A stretch of 64,000 nucleotides of DNA from an uncultured Eubacterium sp. (GCA_946555345.1 CAMNSS010000011.1:48741-112740); one strand, 5' to 3'. Positions 44,206 through 54,100 are shown, counted from the first letter of the stretch. Made by a program: numbers and translations. The notes: generated by a model not told the origin, from the letters alone.

Positions 44206-44619
44206 GTGAAGATATTCACAATCCTGAAGAAAATGGCACAGAAGCTGGGAATGGTATCGGATTACGTCGTAGAATCCGGTAAAAGCGGGATGTGGGCTTA
44301 CCAAAAATGGGATTCCAGGATTGTACGGCTCTGGGGGACGTACACGGGGAGTATTGCGGCCTATGCGCAAAGTACCTTCCTTGTACCTGTGCAGAAGTAT
44401 CCATTTAAGGTATACGATGCCCATGACGTTGCTTGTGCAAGGGTGGACACTGGCAGTGGGATATTCATTTATGGATATGACGATAAGATAGCAGGCTGGA
44501 GCGGCGTAATTGCTACAATGAATACATACCCTGCGGGGACAAAGGCAAGAATTGTCGCTAAAATCCAGGTAACCGGGTGGTGGAAGGAGTTTACCGCTGG
44601 GGAAGAGGGTAGTACATAG
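44206..44619 (+). CDS. Tail-tip protein, first tandem paralogue (137 aa)
   Basis: GTG start at 44206, aligned with the ATG of the next gene: both follow GGGGTGTGCA. Residues 1-35 (KIFTILKKMAQKLG ... SDYVVESGKSGMWAYQKW) match the next protein almost residue for residue. The C-terminal 100 residues are an unrelated beta domain (LWGTYTGSIAAYAQS). WxYxKW followed by LWG is common in phage tail-fibre tips. The shared N-terminus probably plugs into one site on the tail while the tips differ. Confidence 0.65.
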   Translation: MKIFTILKKMAQKLGMVSDYVVESGKSGMWAYQKWDSRIVRLWGTYTGSIAAYAQSTFLVPVQKYPFKVYDAHDVACARVDTGSGIFIYGYDDKIAGWSGVIATMNTYPAGTKARIVAKIQVTGWWKEFTAGEEGST

Positions 44620-44650
44620 ATTTATTAACATTTTCAAGGGGGTGTGCAGT

Positions 44651-45049
44651 ATGAGAATATTCACAATACTAAAGAAAATGGCGCAAAAGCTGGGGCTGAT
44701 ATCGGACTACGTAGTGGAAACCGGCACGTCCGGCATCTGGGCGTACAGGAAGTGGGCGTCAGGGACGGCGGAGTGCTGGGGGAGGTGGAGCGGGAACTTA
44801 AACCATTATGCAGGTCCATATGGAATGGATTTTTTCGGATATAAAACCGGGACACTGGCATTCCCTTTTGCGTTTCAGGAAGTGCCAATCTGCATACAGT
44901 ATTCCTGCAACATTGGAAACGGGTTTTCCATCGGCGCACAGGGCAGGCTTAGCACGACTAAAAGTAGCATGGTATGCTATATGCTGGCAAACATTTCGGG
45001 CAGGCAACCGGTATATGCAGATATATGCGCCATAGGCAGGTGGAAATAA
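44651..45049 (+). CDS. Tail-tip protein, second tandem paralogue (132 aa)
   Basis: ATG at 44651. It shares the N-terminal module with the previous gene (RIFTILKKMAQKLG ... SDYVVETGTSGIWAYRKW), then TAECWGRWSG and a different beta-rich tip ending AICAIGRWK-like (ADICAIGRWK). Likely an alternative or additional receptor-binding tip. It is followed directly by the intrinsic terminator at 45054-45080. Confidence 0.65.
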   Translation: MRIFTILKKMAQKLGLISDYVVETGTSGIWAYRKWASGTAECWGRWSGNLNHYAGPYGMDFFGYKTGTLAFPFAFQEVPICIQYSCNIGNGFSIGAQGRLSTTKSSMVCYMLANISGRQPVYADICAIGRWK

Positions 45050-45053
45050 CATG

Positions 45054-45080
45054 GGGGCGAAAAAACGCCCCTGTTTTTTT
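45054..45080 (+). terminator. Intrinsic terminator after the tail-tip genes
   Basis: Perfect 6-bp GGGGCG/CGCCCC stem, six-A loop and T-rich tail, in the middle of the late region. No clear promoter is visible in the 36 bases before the next gene. Confidence 0.85.
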
Positions 45081-45116
45081 ATACTTTTTTCAGAGTTTTA
45101 AAGGAGGAAACGGCAT

Positions 45117-45944
45117 ATGGCAGAAAAACCAAAATATGAACAGCCCACAGAATACAAGAGCGATTACCAGGGGCAGATAGATAATACGTTAAAAAATATA
45201 ACCAACAAGGAAGCCTTTACATATGACCCTTTGAAGGACGCCAGCTACCAGGGGCTGGCGAAGCTGTACCAGAGGCAGGGGGAGCAGGCGGCAAAGAACA
45301 CGATGGGGGATGCGGCTGCCCTCAACGGGGGCTATGGGTCGTCTTATGCGGTGACGGCAAGCCAGCAGGCGAGGAATGATTATAACCAGCAGCTTGCATC
45401 ACAGATCCCGGCGCTCCAGGAGGCGGCGTATAACCGTTATCTGAATGATTATAACATGAACCTCTCGGCGTTCAATGCTTTGCAGGCGGCGGATGATTCA
45501 GCATATGGGAGGCACAGGGACACCGTAGCGGACTCCCAGTGGAAATACGGGATGGACTATCAAGGATACAGGGATGATGTGTCGGATTCCCAGTGGCAGA
45601 AGTCATATGATCGGGGCGTGTATGAGTCAGACCGGAATTACGAATATCAAAAATCCAGGGATGCCGTCACGGATAGCCAGTGGGCGCAGGAGTTTGCACT
45701 ACAAAAAAAAGCAGCGGCCTCTAGCGGGAGGGGTTCTTCTTCTAGGGGCGGGTATGGTTCTGTGAGATCTGGCCGTTCAGGCAGTGATGTTGACAGGCTG
45801 GTTGCGGCTGCGACTGATGCTGTTGGAAAAGGAATAAATGCATTAAGCTCGGCGGTTAATTCTGGAGCGTTAAGATCGAATAAGAAACCGAAAAAAGGGC
45901 TTGCGGTTCCAATCGGCACGAGTCCAAGAGCTTTGCTTAGATAG
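45117..45944 (+). CDS. Virion protein with DSQW repeats (275 aa)
   Basis: Gln/Asn/Tyr/Ala-rich protein with three copies of RDxVxDSQW at about residues 134-142, 152-160 and 181-189, and a basic Gly/Ser/Arg tail (about 203-225). The N-terminal half contains YNxxLNDYN-type helical repeats. No enzyme motif. Placed directly before the giant polyvalent protein in a podovirus-like genome, it is probably an internal virion protein that is ejected or lines the ejection channel; this is inferred from context. Strong AAAGGAGG site. Confidence 0.65.
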   Translation: MAEKPKYEQPTEYKSDYQGQIDNTLKNITNKEAFTYDPLKDASYQGLAKLYQRQGEQAAKNTMGDAAALNGGYGSSYAVTASQQARNDYNQQLASQIPALQEAAYNRYLNDYNMNLSAFNALQAADDSAYGRHRDTVADSQWKYGMDYQGYRDDVSDSQWQKSYDRGVYESDRNYEYQKSRDAVTDSQWAQEFALQKKAAASSGRGSSSRGGYGSVRSGRSGSDVDRLVAAATDAVGKGINALSSAVNSGALRSNKKPKKGLAVPIGTSPRALLR

Positions 45945-45953
45945 GAGATCATA

Positions 45954-48900
45954 ATGGCAGGGAAAAGGAACATAGGCAGATTAAGGAAGGCAGTGCGGAA
46001 GGAAAATACAGCCGAAGCAATCAAAAATGCGGGGCAGGCAGCAGTACGCGCAGGGAAAAGCGCAGTCGTGGCTAATACGGTAAAGCAAGGATCTTCTGCT
46101 GTACGGCAGGTTGCACAAAACGAAGGGAAAAAATATGCAGGAACAGGGCGTTCTGGCAAACAGAGCATCCCTGAAGACAGTGCAAACAGAGTGCGGAATC
46201 CCAGGCTGGATGCTCTCTTGGAGAAATATGAGAAAACAAAGAAGGATCAAGGTTTTCTGTCCGCAATGGAAAAGTATAGGAACAAGGATTTCCTTTTTAT
46301 GAGAAACGGAGAGAATGGTTCAGAACGGAATAAGCCCATCAGTATAGCGGAAATCCGGGAAACTACTAAAAAAATGCGGGAGGAGATGGCAAAGGCACAG
46401 ACAAGTACGGATTCGGAAGAAGGCAGGCTCAGGAATCTGACGGAGGGAAACCTGCGCCAAATTGCAGGAAGCCATGTCAAAACGCTGGGTGCGATTGTCG
46501 AAGGCAGCGAAACGAACATCGTCCCTGCTTCGGCTGGGAGTATCGCTTCTCCCCTTGTCGGGTTAAAGTATAGCCAGGTGGAAGAGTCGAGGAAAAATGC
46601 CCAGAAGGAAAGCGGCAAGGCAATGTCCGAATTTGGGTCAAGCCAGATTGACAAAGGCGCAGAAAAAATCAAGAAAGGCAAGGAAGGACTAAACTGGGCG
46701 GAAGCGTTTTTGGCAGATCTTTATGGTGAAGCGCTTGGGCTTGGCGCTGATGCGCTTGCAGGTCCGCTTTCAGGGGCAGCGATGTTTTCGCGTTCATTTG
46801 GCTCTGCGTATGATAGGGCTGAAAAGGAAGGCGCAACCCCTTTGCAGGCGGGGATTTATGGCATATCAATGGGTGGGGTGGATGCAGGACTGGGGAAATT
46901 GACTAAAGTGGCAAAACCCTTGCGGAAGCTTTATGGCAAAGACGCTGGCGATGATGTCATTGATACGCTTTTGAACAAAGTGTCAGGGAAGATGGTATCG
47001 CAGAAGGGAAAGGACATCGTTTGGCATGGGGGCAAGGCGGGGGTTTCAGCGCTTACCGAAGCGCTTGAGGAAATGGTTGCGGAGGGACTTGAGCCTTCGA
47101 TCGCAAACCAGATTTATGCAGAGGCGGCGGGAATCCCGCATGAGACAAGCGCAAAGGACATCCTTTATGCAGGGCTTCTTGGCAGCGCACTGGGAGGAAG
47201 CCACAGCGGCGTCACGCAGGCCTGGGGATATTCCCAGGGACGGAAAGTGCGGGACGTGTTCGGCGAGGAAGGAACAAAAGAGCTTGCAAAAAAAGCGGCC
47301 GCAGCGGATGAAGACTCTGGCACGGGGCTTGTTGCAACAGCGATGGAAAAGATGATCGAAACTGGGCAGGGGATCGCCGCCGGGCAGGCCAAGGAATTGT
47401 ACAAGGCGGCATACCAGCAGGAGGTGAAAGACCTTGAGCGGGCGGAGCTTGCAAGAAGATCATCTGAACGCATTATTCGCGGTGAAAACCTTGTGCCGCC
47501 AACCATAACAGACAGGGAGACGGGAAAGGAAATACTTAACGTGAATACCGCCCGCCTTTTTGATGAAAAAAAGATGCAGGCGGCCGAAGCGGTGAAAGCG
47601 ATGCAGCTGCCGGGAGCAAAGGCAGGACAGATTGTGGAATCCGTGGCGCGGATTGAGACGGGCGTTGCGGGCGTAGATGACGTGAATCTTTTTACGGTGC
47701 CAAATCAGGAGGCGAGGGAGGCTTATACCGCTGTGACGGGAAAAACGCTTCCAGGGACGAATAAGGGAACGAGGGAGGCGTTATATGAAACAATCGCTGT
47801 TAACCGCGTCAATTCGGCAAGAATGGAAACGGAAAACCATATTGACCGTATGCGCGGGGTGATCGAGCAGAACATGACGCAGGATTATGAATCCGCCGGG
47901 CAGGAAACATTTGCGCAGGTGTTTGGCAAAGTGGACGTAAGGGACGTGCCGCAGGTGGAGGATGCAGCGGTCACCTTTGATGGCTTTTACCGTGCGGGAA
48001 GGAACGGCATTGATTACGTGGATGTAGCATCAATAGAAAATCCGGCATATCAGAACGTGTCTCCAGGGGTAAAGCAGGCGGCATGGGATGCCGGGCGGCA
48101 GGATGCATTCATTGCTTCCGACACGGCGAAAGGACTTCAATTAAAGCTTGGGCAGTCCCTTCGGGAAAACCGTGTACAAACGGGGACACAAGGCACACAG
48201 GGCAGGGTTACGGCGGAACTGCCCCCGGAAGGCAAGGCATTGTTAAAGGCAAGCGACCAAGGAATGTTCCGCGCACTGGCAAGGACTTTTGGCCTCGACA
48301 TCCACATTGTGGAGGAGGAAGGGGTCGACGGGGTTTACCGTGACGGGGAAGCCTGGCTGTCCGTCGATGCTGACAGAGGTCTTTCTTCTGTGCTTGCACA
48401 TGAGATTACTCGTCAGATGGAAGTTTACGCACCGGAGGAATACGATAAACTGAAAGATCTTGTGCAGGCGGATTGGGCTAAGAGGGACGACATGGACGAA
48501 ACCGCAGGCGAAAAGAAAAGCCAGTATGCGGAAAGTGGCGTGGAGCAGCCCCATAAGGGGGATTTTGATGATATCATCGCTAATTCCGTATATGAGATGA
48601 TTCAGGATAAAGCGTTTGCTAATGAGATGTGCAGGCATCACAGGGATATTGCACAGCCTGTCTTAGATGCTGTTAAGACCGTCCAAAAAAAGCTCCGCAT
48701 AGTGCTGGCAGAAGGAGAAAGATTCACGCAGAAGCAGAATGCGGCGCTCTTTTCAAATCTTGATATTCTAAAAGATTCTGAAAGCATATGGGCTGACGGG
48801 CTTATGCGGACGGCACAGAATTGGGATGCGGCAGGGCAGGCCGGTGTTTTCGGCAATGTGAAAAGATACCCTGCGAATATGAGCAAGGACAGCCCAATCA

Positions 48901-51900
48901 AAAGACAGATACAAGAAAATTTGGAAAAAATCAATGCCATCGGCGTTGTTGCAGACATAAAGAGCGATAGATTTAAAGGCATGACAGATGAACAAATTAT
49001 TGATGAAGTTATGCCGGAGTTTAGAAAAAGAGGAGCAGGCGTTGACAGAACGGGGCTTGGATTTATCAGTTTGAAGGAAACGTTCGTTAATAACAGCCTG
49101 AATTATTTAGGCGGAGAGGCAGAGTATGCCGCATTTGCTGCAATTCCAAACGTTTTAAAAAAAGGTATGGAGATTAGGGATGCAGGATATGAAGCCAGCG
49201 GGCATAATGCTGCACTTGCTGCACCAGTGGTGATAGATGGTAAAACGGGGATTATCGGGGCCGCAGTAAAAGAAACAAAAGAAAATGAATATAAGGTCCA
49301 CAGGATTCTTATGCCGGATGGCACGGAATATGTTTTTCATGATAGTATATTCGATCCCGATGGAAATGACAGGGAACAGTTTTCCCTCCCAGCTCCCGAC
49401 GCCGTGAACGACTACATCAATGCACATGAAACGGAATTCGTGGAAGCGCCGCCGGTGAGGGATTATGAGCGGGAAGGCGCAGAGCTGAGGGAGCAGTCCA
49501 TAGGGGAGCTGCAGGAGCAGGTGAAGAAGCTGCGGCAGGGTAAGCGCTTAACGCACGGCAAGGTTTTTGACAAGGCTTCCGTGGAAGAGGAACTGAACAG
49601 CCTGGTGCGTACGCTCATGAGCCACAGCGAAGGGACGGCGAACAAAACAGACCACAGGCTGGTGAAGATGCTTGCCGAAAACGCTTCCTCCGTTTATACG
49701 GCGATGAAGGACGGGGACATTGCGGGGGCGGCGAATACCGCATGGTATGCGGCACGGGATGCAGTGGAAAACCTGCGGCTCGTGGATGATTGGGCTTTCC
49801 GTGAATACAAGGAACTGCGGGACGTGATGCGGACGACCGCTGTCACGGTATCGGAAGCAGGCAGGGGCGATATTCCGGACTTTGCGGATTTCAGGCGCAA
49901 GAACATGGGGCGGCTGCGGCTCGTCGACCGGGGAGGGATTCCCGTGGACACGCTTTACATGGAGCTTTGTGAGGCGTACCCGGAATTATTTTCAAAAGAC
50001 GTTACCCATTCGGCAAGCCAGCTCGTGGCAATGGCAGACATAAGGGCGCAGCTAGAGCCTTATGACATCATGCTCTCTGCGGAGGAGACAGGACAACTTG
50101 TGAAGGAAGCCGCACACGATCTCCTGGACATAGCTGCCAGGGGAAAGCCGTGGAAGTCATGGGCGGACAGGAAAACGGAATGCTATGACGGGAAACTGAA
50201 AGCCATGAAAGTGCGGCAGGCAGAGGCATTGCGGAACGTGAAAATCAGGGAACGCATGGGGGCGGTGCGCATGGTGGACAGGCAGAACCTAAAGCATCGG
50301 GAATGCAAGCAGAAGGACAGGAAGGAGCATATCAGGCAGTTTGGGAGCATACAGGAAAATTATGAGTGGCTTTCGGGAAGGCTCTTGAATCCTGCGGACG
50401 ACAAGCACATCCCGGAGGGGTTCAGGACAACTGTGGCACGTCTTTTGCAGCAGACCGGCCTCCGGACGGAATGGTCGAAGAGCCTTGAAAAAAAGTACGG
50501 GAAAGCACAGAAAACGCTGCAGATGGGCGAGCTAAAGCGGCAGTTTGCCGAAATTGCCAAAGAGGACGGCAGCGGGATATTTGAGTACGACAGGCAAATA
50601 TTTGAGCTGATGGACGTTCTTTCCGAAAAACTGGAAGGGAAGCCCATTGAACAGGCGACAAATGAAGAACTGGCATCCATTGACACGCTGCTAAAGGCAA
50701 TCGCAAGCAATGTGAGGAATTATAACCGTGCATTCACTGATGGGATCAAGGAGGAAATTTCAGGGCTTGCGGGCAGGTCGATTGACGCTGCAAAGAAACA
50801 TATTGAAAAACATGGAAACCGCAGTGAACGTTCCGGCGCGATGGGAGGGATGGACATATTCCCGAATGAATCGATGGTCACGCCGAGGGACTTCTTTGAG
50901 CAGATCGGCGGGATGGAGGAGATCTTTCTTGCCATGAGGAAGGGCATGGACAAGCACGTTGACAACCTCACGAAAGCGAGGGGTTTTTTCGATGAAATTT
51001 TCACGCCATACCATAAAGGAACAGCGTTAAGGAAACAGGCAAAGCCGGGGAGCAGGATAGAGGGATGGCGGGATGGCTCGCAGATGCACAGAATCGAACT
51101 TGCATCCGGGCGGAGCATCAGCCTAAGCCCAGCGCAGGTGATGTCGTTTTACTGCCTTTCCAAAAGGGAACAGGCGCAGGGTCATATCCTGGGTTCGGGC
51201 GTGGTGGCAAGCCGGGTGGACAATGCATCAAAATTAAAGCAGTTCTTCGGCGCAAAAGTGCAAACCGCGGGTTCTGCCGTGATGGTAAGCCCTGCTGATG
51301 TGGAGAAAATCATCGCCCTTCTGACGCCGGAACAGCGGCAAATGGCGGACAGGCTGCAAGGCTACCTGGACAGCGAGTGCGCAGGGTGGGGCAACGAAGC
51401 ATCCATGAGGCTTTACGGGTACAGGAAGTTCACGGAAAAGGACTGCTTCCCGCTCAAGTCCGCTGACCAGTACCTTGACAGCAGTTTTGAGGGAAGGCGG
51501 GCCGCAGAACGGATAAAGGATTTTGGGTTTACGAAGGGGACTGCCGTAAATGCGAATAACCCGGTTGTAATCGATGACATATTCTGCGTGGTTTCCGATC
51601 ACATAAATAAAATGAGCCTGTATAATGCCTTTGCCGCCCCGATATCTGATTTCACAAGGGTATACAATCATAAAACAAGGGATGGCGAGGGGCATATGAC
51701 GGGGTCTGTCAAATCATCCATTGAAGACGCTTACGGAAGGAAGGCGGTAAGCTACATCGACAACTTTTTAGCTGATGTCAATGGTATTGCGCAGATGAGG
51801 ACGGAAGATATGATGCGGTTTGCCAGTAAGCCGCTGGCAAACAACAAGAAGGCAACCATCGGCGGAAACATTTGGGCCGCTTCACAGCAGCCTGCGGCAA

Positions 51901-53927
51901 TCATGCGGGCGTTCATGCTGATCAGCCCGCGCTATTTTGCCAATGGGAAAATAAACACTGCAAAGAACCTCCAGGACATGAAGGCGCATTGCCAGATCGC
52001 CCGCTGGAAGTCATGGGGACACAACCAGGCGGATATGGCAAGGGACATTGGCGACATTATGATGAACAATGCGTGGATGCGCCTTGATGCGTTGGCGATG
52101 GAGCTTTACGGGAAACTGGATGACCTTACCTGGCCGGCCATTTGGGCGGCAGTCAGGAGTGAGACGGAAGCCAAGCATCCAGATGTCGCAGTTGATTCGG
52201 AAGAATTTTATGCGATTTGCAATGACAGGGCTTCTGAGATTTTCGACAAAACGCAGGCCGTCGATTCAGTTTTTCACCGCTCGCAGGCAATGCGGAACAC
52301 GGATACCATGAACGGGGCAATGGCCTCTTTTATGGCAGAACCGATGCGCACTTTTAATATGGTGCGTATGGAATTTGTCCAGGCAAGGGAGCTGTGGAAA
52401 GATGGCGAGGCGGGGAAAGCTGCGCAGAAAGCCAGCAGGGCGATGACGGTATTCACGATGAATGTTGCGTTATGCGCTGTCGCTGCTGCCATTGTGGATG
52501 CGCTCCGCAGCAGGACTGCGGGCGATGATGGGAAAGAAGACGGCTGTCTTGAAAATTTCATCGAAAACTTCGAGGACAGCATGAACCCGCTGAATATGAT
52601 TCCGCTGGCAGAGAAATTTTCGGGGGTTACCGGCGGGTGGGATTCACAGAACATGGAGCTGGAAGGGTATGCATCTCTCGTACAGTCGGCAATCGGGCTT
52701 GTCAAGGCGGACGACCCGGCGAAAGCCTTTCGGGAGCTTGCGGAAAGCATGGGGCTGGTGTTCGGCATTCCTGTAAAGAACGTCCTGCGGGATGCGAAAG
52801 CGGTCTTCAATGCGTTTGGGCTCAATGCCTTTGCCGCAGAAGCAGGCTGCGGGGAAACGCTTTCCAGGGAGAAAGAACCGCTCATGGATAAATGGGCTGC
52901 TTTGTTTGGCGGGAAGGCTTCCGGAAGGGACGGGGAAACTGGCGGGGAAAACAGGGATGAATCAGATTCGGAATACTATGGGATTTATGCTGGCAGCAAA
53001 GAAAGCTTGTGGGATAAAATCACTGACAAGACTTATTCAGAACGGAAACAGGAGGACAGGGAAAAACGGGTTTCGGATATTGAAAAGAACGTCAAAGGGC
53101 TTTCCGGCGGTGAGCGGGATGAGGCCATATGGAAGGCGGTCACGAAAAATTACATCCGCTATGTGGAGGATGGCGAAATGGATGTCTTGCGGGAGATGCG
53201 ATGGACGCTCGATAGATTAGGCGGGAACGTGGACAAGTTTGACGAGAGCATCCTTAGCAAAGTGAAAACAGCGTACAAGAAGAACATCGGGGGCGACCTT
53301 GGGATGCTGGCCATGTATGCTGAATACCTTCTTGGGCAGGGATTTACGGAGGAGAAGATCAGTAGCGGGATCATTGCCAACAGCGAGACGGCGAAGAAGT
53401 TCCAGAAACAGGTGTGCTTAAATGACTGTAATGCCGCCGCAGATGCGTTGGCGGATTTGATTTCTGCCGGGATTATGGAAAACGACATCTATGCGTTGTA
53501 TGATAACAGGACCAAGGCTATTGATGCTTCGGATTATTCCAGCGGAACGTTCCTTGCGCCCGTGTCGGGCAGGATTTCGTCGGGGTACGGATACCGGGAT
53601 GCGCCGTCGGCCAGGGCTTCTTCTTTGCGTCAGGCAATCGATATTGCCGCACCTGCTGGAGCGGATGTCGTTGCTGCGGATGGCGGTCAGGTGACGAAGG
53701 CAGGCTGGAGCAGCGGGTATGGCTGGACGGTGGAAATCCTCCACGGCAACGGTCGTTACACCAAGTACAGCCATTTGCAGGGTTACGCCGTGCAGAAGGG
53801 TGATGTTGTCAGACGAGGGCAGCTCATCGGCTATGTGGGAAGCACCGGGGTTTCAATGGAGCCGCATCTCGATTTCAAGGTCAAGGAAGGCGGGCAGTGG
53901 GTGAATCCGATGGATTATTTGCAGTAA
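45954..53927 (+). CDS. Giant polyvalent virion protein (2657 aa)
   Basis: The largest gene. The N-terminal 250 residues are basic and helical. A module near 760-850 (MFRALARTFGLDIHIVEEEG ... SVLAHEITRQMEVYAPEEY) resembles the zincin domains of polyvalent phage proteins, but the motif is HEITR (816-820) instead of HEXXH. Near 1000-1140 lies a module with VVIDGKTGIIGAAV and YKVHRILMPDGTEYVF, like the nuclease-type modules of such proteins. Long helical stretches follow, with a hydrophobic segment near 2170-2190. The C-terminus (about 2530-2657) is M23-like: Arg2559 replaces the first zinc His, Asp2563 and His2607 are kept, and the last motif is HLD (2638-2640). It is probably packaged and ejected into the host cell. 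Confidence 0.8.
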   Translation: MAGKRNIGRLRKAVRKENTAEAIKNAGQAAVRAGKSAVVANTVKQGSSAVRQVAQNEGKKYAGTGRSGKQSIPEDSANRVRNPRLDALLEKYEKTKKDQGFLSAMEKYRNKDFLFMRNGENGSERNKPISIAEIRETTKKMREEMAKAQTSTDSEEGRLRNLTEGNLRQIAGSHVKTLGAIVEGSETNIVPASAGSIASPLVGLKYSQVEESRKNAQKESGKAMSEFGSSQIDKGAEKIKKGKEGLNWAEAFLADLYGEALGLGADALAGPLSGAAMFSRSFGSAYDRAEKEGATPLQAGIYGISMGGVDAGLGKLTKVAKPLRKLYGKDAGDDVIDTLLNKVSGKMVSQKGKDIVWHGGKAGVSALTEALEEMVAEGLEPSIANQIYAEAAGIPHETSAKDILYAGLLGSALGGSHSGVTQAWGYSQGRKVRDVFGEEGTKELAKKAAAADEDSGTGLVATAMEKMIETGQGIAAGQAKELYKAAYQQEVKDLERAELARRSSERIIRGENLVPPTITDRETGKEILNVNTARLFDEKKMQAAEAVKAMQLPGAKAGQIVESVARIETGVAGVDDVNLFTVPNQEAREAYTAVTGKTLPGTNKGTREALYETIAVNRVNSARMETENHIDRMRGVIEQNMTQDYESAGQETFAQVFGKVDVRDVPQVEDAAVTFDGFYRAGRNGIDYVDVASIENPAYQNVSPGVKQAAWDAGRQDAFIASDTAKGLQLKLGQSLRENRVQTGTQGTQGRVTAELPPEGKALLKASDQGMFRALARTFGLDIHIVEEEGVDGVYRDGEAWLSVDADRGLSSVLAHEITRQMEVYAPEEYDKLKDLVQADWAKRDDMDETAGEKKSQYAESGVEQPHKGDFDDIIANSVYEMIQDKAFANEMCRHHRDIAQPVLDAVKTVQKKLRIVLAEGERFTQKQNAALFSNLDILKDSESIWADGLMRTAQNWDAAGQAGVFGNVKRYPANMSKDSPIKRQIQENLEKINAIGVVADIKSDRFKGMTDEQIIDEVMPEFRKRGAGVDRTGLGFISLKETFVNNSLNYLGGEAEYAAFAAIPNVLKKGMEIRDAGYEASGHNAALAAPVVIDGKTGIIGAAVKETKENEYKVHRILMPDGTEYVFHDSIFDPDGNDREQFSLPAPDAVNDYINAHETEFVEAPPVRDYEREGAELREQSIGELQEQVKKLRQGKRLTHGKVFDKASVEEELNSLVRTLMSHSEGTANKTDHRLVKMLAENASSVYTAMKDGDIAGAANTAWYAARDAVENLRLVDDWAFREYKELRDVMRTTAVTVSEAGRGDIPDFADFRRKNMGRLRLVDRGGIPVDTLYMELCEAYPELFSKDVTHSASQLVAMADIRAQLEPYDIMLSAEETGQLVKEAAHDLLDIAARGKPWKSWADRKTECYDGKLKAMKVRQAEALRNVKIRERMGAVRMVDRQNLKHRECKQKDRKEHIRQFGSIQENYEWLSGRLLNPADDKHIPEGFRTTVARLLQQTGLRTEWSKSLEKKYGKAQKTLQMGELKRQFAEIAKEDGSGIFEYDRQIFELMDVLSEKLEGKPIEQATNEELASIDTLLKAIASNVRNYNRAFTDGIKEEISGLAGRSIDAAKKHIEKHGNRSERSGAMGGMDIFPNESMVTPRDFFEQIGGMEEIFLAMRKGMDKHVDNLTKARGFFDEIFTPYHKGTALRKQAKPGSRIEGWRDGSQMHRIELASGRSISLSPAQVMSFYCLSKREQAQGHILGSGVVASRVDNASKLKQFFGAKVQTAGSAVMVSPADVEKIIALLTPEQRQMADRLQGYLDSECAGWGNEASMRLYGYRKFTEKDCFPLKSADQYLDSSFEGRRAAERIKDFGFTKGTAVNANNPVVIDDIFCVVSDHINKMSLYNAFAAPISDFTRVYNHKTRDGEGHMTGSVKSSIEDAYGRKAVSYIDNFLADVNGIAQMRTEDMMRFASKPLANNKKATIGGNIWAASQQPAAIMRAFMLISPRYFANGKINTAKNLQDMKAHCQIARWKSWGHNQADMARDIGDIMMNNAWMRLDALAMELYGKLDDLTWPAIWAAVRSETEAKHPDVAVDSEEFYAICNDRASEIFDKTQAVDSVFHRSQAMRNTDTMNGAMASFMAEPMRTFNMVRMEFVQARELWKDGEAGKAAQKASRAMTVFTMNVALCAVAAAIVDALRSRTAGDDGKEDGCLENFIENFEDSMNPLNMIPLAEKFSGVTGGWDSQNMELEGYASLVQSAIGLVKADDPAKAFRELAESMGLVFGIPVKNVLRDAKAVFNAFGLNAFAAEAGCGETLSREKEPLMDKWAALFGGKASGRDGETGGENRDESDSEYYGIYAGSKESLWDKITDKTYSERKQEDREKRVSDIEKNVKGLSGGERDEAIWKAVTKNYIRYVEDGEMDVLREMRWTLDRLGGNVDKFDESILSKVKTAYKKNIGGDLGMLAMYAEYLLGQGFTEEKISSGIIANSETAKKFQKQVCLNDCNAAADALADLISAGIMENDIYALYDNRTKAIDASDYSSGTFLAPVSGRISSGYGYRDAPSARASSLRQAIDIAAPAGADVVAADGGQVTKAGWSSGYGWTVEILHGNGRYTKYSHLQGYAVQKGDVVRRGQLIGYVGSTGVSMEPHLDFKVKEGGQWVNPMDYLQ

Positions 53928-54031
53928 GGGCTGGCATATGGGGGCGGATGATAATATCATGAGCGAGCGAAAGCGGCTTGCCGCGGACTTCCTAAAGGCT
54001 CTGTTGGGGTTAGCGGAAAGGCGTGGTGCGC

Positions 54032-54100
54032 ATGGCGGAATACATATTTGGTGTAATCTGCCTTGTAATTCTTTACAGGATTGTGAAGGAAATAAAATAG
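54032..54100 (+). CDS. Candidate type I toxin-like membrane peptide (22 aa)
   Basis: The frame reads MAEYIFGVICLVILYRIVKEIK: one membrane segment and a basic tail, the usual form of type I toxins. The stop codon lies in the stem TAGCCGCC/GGCGGCTA (54098-54130), which on the other strand terminates an antisense RNA. The ribosome site is weak (GGAAAGG), and a 58-codon frame (53938-54114) overlaps it, so coding is uncertain. The 600 bases between the giant gene and the collar fibre hold only this unit and one 38-codon gene. Confidence 0.4.
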   Translation: MAEYIFGVICLVILYRIVKEIK

